DNA of 64,000 nucleotides, taken from the NCBI GenBank assembly GCA_013398015.1, contig VZRR01002855.1, positions 62,001 to 126,000 on the forward strand, in the 5' to 3' direction. The notes beneath the pieces were generated by a model, which was not told where the DNA came from, made no database searches, and worked only from the letters and a program-made list of their open reading frames with translations. Positions 62,470 to 64,000 of the stretch are shown one piece after another. The DNA is from Oreocharis arfaki (Eukaryota; Chordata; Aves; Passeriformes; Paramythiidae). Position numbers and translations under genes: made by a program. Each line of letters begins with the position of its first letter. Positions within the stretch are counted from its first letter, which is position 1.

Positions 62470-62877
62470 GGAATGTTCTGAAATAGCCTTATCGATGGAC
62501 ACAAATGCCTATGAGGCATCCCTGTTCCCATGTGGAGTTATCCACAGGTCGTAGTCCCTTTGACTGGAGTTCTCATTCAAGTTCCAGCCTGTGTAGTACA
62601 GCAGCACAGGAAGACAAAAAATGCCCTGTCCATCTGCTAACCAAGGCAGATTGTTGTAGCTGTTATCAAAATATTCCCAGGCATAGAACAGTAAGATGAT
62701 AAGGAATACAGGAAACAGCAAAAGCAGCCACTAGCAAGCACTAGACTTTTATATACAATAAGGCAAGCAAGCCTCGTGGCAAGCAAAGGAGATGGGCAGT
62801 TAACAGCTGAACAGTTACAGCAGCTATGAATTCACTCTATCACACTGAAATCTGTCCTTATCACAAACCTTTCAAGA
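62470..62877 (-). other. Retroviral internal sequence, unassigned
   Basis: About 0.4 kb between the primer site and the truncated 3' LTR. It has a 70-codon minus-strand frame (62509-62721) with a hydrophobic start (LFPVFLIILLFYAW) that resembles a signal or membrane segment, followed by a polar part (NENSSQRDYDLWI). Whether it is part of env, an accessory frame or leader sequence cannot be told. I recognise no gag or pol motif. Confidence 0.45.
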
Positions 62878-62893
62878 CTCACATTGGGTTCCA
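62878..62893 (-). promoter_or_regulatory. Primer-binding-site-like motif, tRNA-Lys type
   Basis: On the minus strand, 8 bases after the LTR end at 62902, the motif begins TGGAACCCAATGTGAG. About 13 of 18 positions, counted through 62876, match the site complementary to tRNA-Lys(1,2) as I recall it. Decay of CpGs explains part of the difference. Confidence 0.55.
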
Positions 62894-62901
62894 GAAAGCA
62901 C

Positions 62902-63484
62902 TGTTATAGCTTAACCCCAGTAGGCAGCTCAGCACCACACAGCCACCTGCTTACTTCCCTCACAATGCAATGGGGAGAAGAATCAGAATGGTGAAGGTTA
63001 AGATGAGGACAGTTTAAAGGATTAAGCAAAAACTTCACTAAAGCAAACCAAAATAAGGAATCCATTCACTGCTTACCTTAGCCAGGCAGACGACCAGCCA
63101 TTCAAGGAAAGCAGAGCTCAACACATGTAGCAGGGACAAACAGATTTGGGCAATCAGATGTTGTAATTCAGAGCATCACCTCCTTCCTCCTTTTCTCTCC
63201 CATCTTTTATTGATGAGAATGACATAATATGGTCTGGGGTACCCCTTTGGTCAATTTAGGTCAGCTGCCCCAGCTATGTTTCCTCTCGCTTCTCACACAT
63301 CCCCAGACTACTCACTGGCTGGGCAGAATGAGACAATGAAAAGTCCTTGACTTAAAGTAAGCACTGTTCAACAATAACTAAAATGCCAGTGTGTTACCAA
63401 CACTCTTTTTGTCACAAATCAAAAACATAGCGTGACACAATCTGCGATGAATAAAATTAGCTGTATTCCAACCCAAGTTGGTAA
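62902..63484 (-). repeat. 5' LTR of the collapsed provirus
   Basis: Reversed LTR text: TGTTATAGCTTAACCCCAGT at 62902, GGGGAGAAGAATCAGAATGG, GAGGACAGTTTAAAGG, GAATCCATTCACTGCTTACC, CCCTTTGGTCAATTTAGGTC, CAGTGTGTTACCAACACTC and GTCACAAATCAAAAACATAG. The region matching the TATA and CRE sites of the 36158-36689 copy is eroded (about 63201-63232), so it probably has no working promoter. Confidence 0.85.
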
Positions 63485-64000
63485 AATAATTTATTAACCT
63501 TCTGTAGTTACTACATGCTAATTTCTGATACCACAACATGTGAAATAATTCATTAATACTAGGTTTGTATTTGAAAAATCATGTAAAAATTAATTGCATA
63601 AAGTTGTTGAAATTCCTCTTAAGGACTTGATGTTTTCAAGAAAAATAGCTATATGTATGACCTTCATAGCTGACTGGGAAGCTGGATTGTATTTCTTCAG
63701 TAAACATGGTACAGAAAAGTTACACTGTGTATTAAACATGAATTATTTTGAACATTTCTGTACGCATATCTTTGAAGTAATTTTTCAGGTGTAAATGAAT
63801 TATAATGGATAGTTCAACAAATGCAAGTGAGGTTTAGAAATTTAATGTAGCATACAATAGAGTTAAATAGGAGATTCTACATATCATCTTGGCTTGTTTT
63901 TTTCTGTTTTTTCCCTCTCAGGATTTGATTGATAGGCTTTCAGCTATCATCTTACAGTAAAATTTCTTCTTAGATAGAAGCAAAGCTTTGTTATACACTC
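63485..64000. other. AT-rich non-coding end of window
   Basis: No feature recognised after the provirus. Confidence 0.6.

Larger units (their letters stand above)
62248..63484 (-). mobile_element. Collapsed endogenous provirus: LTR, primer site, short interior, partial LTR
   Basis: Reading the minus strand from 63484: a near-complete LTR, a primer-binding-site-like motif, about 0.4 kb of internal sequence, then the R-U5 half of a second LTR. Both LTR segments share the TTAACCCCAGTAGGCAGCT end (plus-strand view at about 62257 and 62911). Most of the interior and the U3 of the 3' LTR are missing. A tRNA-Lys-type site would place it among class II (ERVK-like) elements. Confidence 0.75.

Noticed and set aside
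1..64000. CRISPR array, operon, ribosomal RNA or other bacterial or phage system
   Set aside because: No regular spacer-repeat pattern, no dense open frames and no rRNA text. The CR1 and LTR content points to a bird nuclear genome.

Overview
The window looks like bird nuclear DNA and holds no intact host gene that I can support. The avian assignment rests on many CR1 non-LTR retrotransposon fragments, recognisable by outward-facing 3' ends carrying ATTCTATG-type octamers and by the conserved C-terminal ORF2 text (for example FSLEKRRLRG, RGNGLKL, VKHWN). It also rests on several copies of an LTR family common in avian genomes, with a TTAACCCCAG end and a TATATAAAG promoter on the minus strand. 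The DNA is strongly AT-rich, has no long open frames, and contains one 28-N gap and one single N. Species cannot be told from this. The window is either an intergenic desert or part of a very long intron.

Layout: 1-6501 is plain AT-rich DNA. 6502-7133 is an LTR-like fragment abutting a CR1. 7134-19971 is mostly featureless apart from a CR1 (15552-16155), a TA/CA/TG microsatellite (18535-18620) and a G-quadruplex motif (19477-19498). A CR1 lies at 19972-20268, and 21130-22180 is a GC-richer block with LTR-like signals. 22181-27458 holds an A-run cluster, a pair of small palindromes and a CR1 (25831-26270). The most unusual structure is 27459-28790: a large imperfect palindrome of AT-rich units with a GC-rich three-copy tandem array in its right arm. 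29558-36689 holds a CR1 tail, a 22-bp perfect palindrome and two minus-strand LTRs. 36690-46854 is over 10 kb of near-featureless DNA. 46855-48340 is a head-to-head CR1 pair. 50165-51150 is a decayed minus-strand retroviral pol fragment. 51289-54434 has three more CR1 fragments. 54499-54741 is an isolated CpG-rich block interrupted by the gap. The window ends with a CR1 tail (59291-59389) and a collapsed provirus (62248-63484) made of a 5' LTR, a tRNA-Lys-like primer site, about 0.4 kb of internal sequence and half a 3' LTR.

There are no genes working together here. Every recognisable protein-coding segment is a broken transposon remnant: CR1 ORF2 C-termini, and one retroviral reverse transcriptase with three altered active-site motifs and two frameshifts. 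Family names come from recognising sequence patterns from memory, not from a search, and element boundaries are good to about 5-30 bases unless an exact motif is cited.
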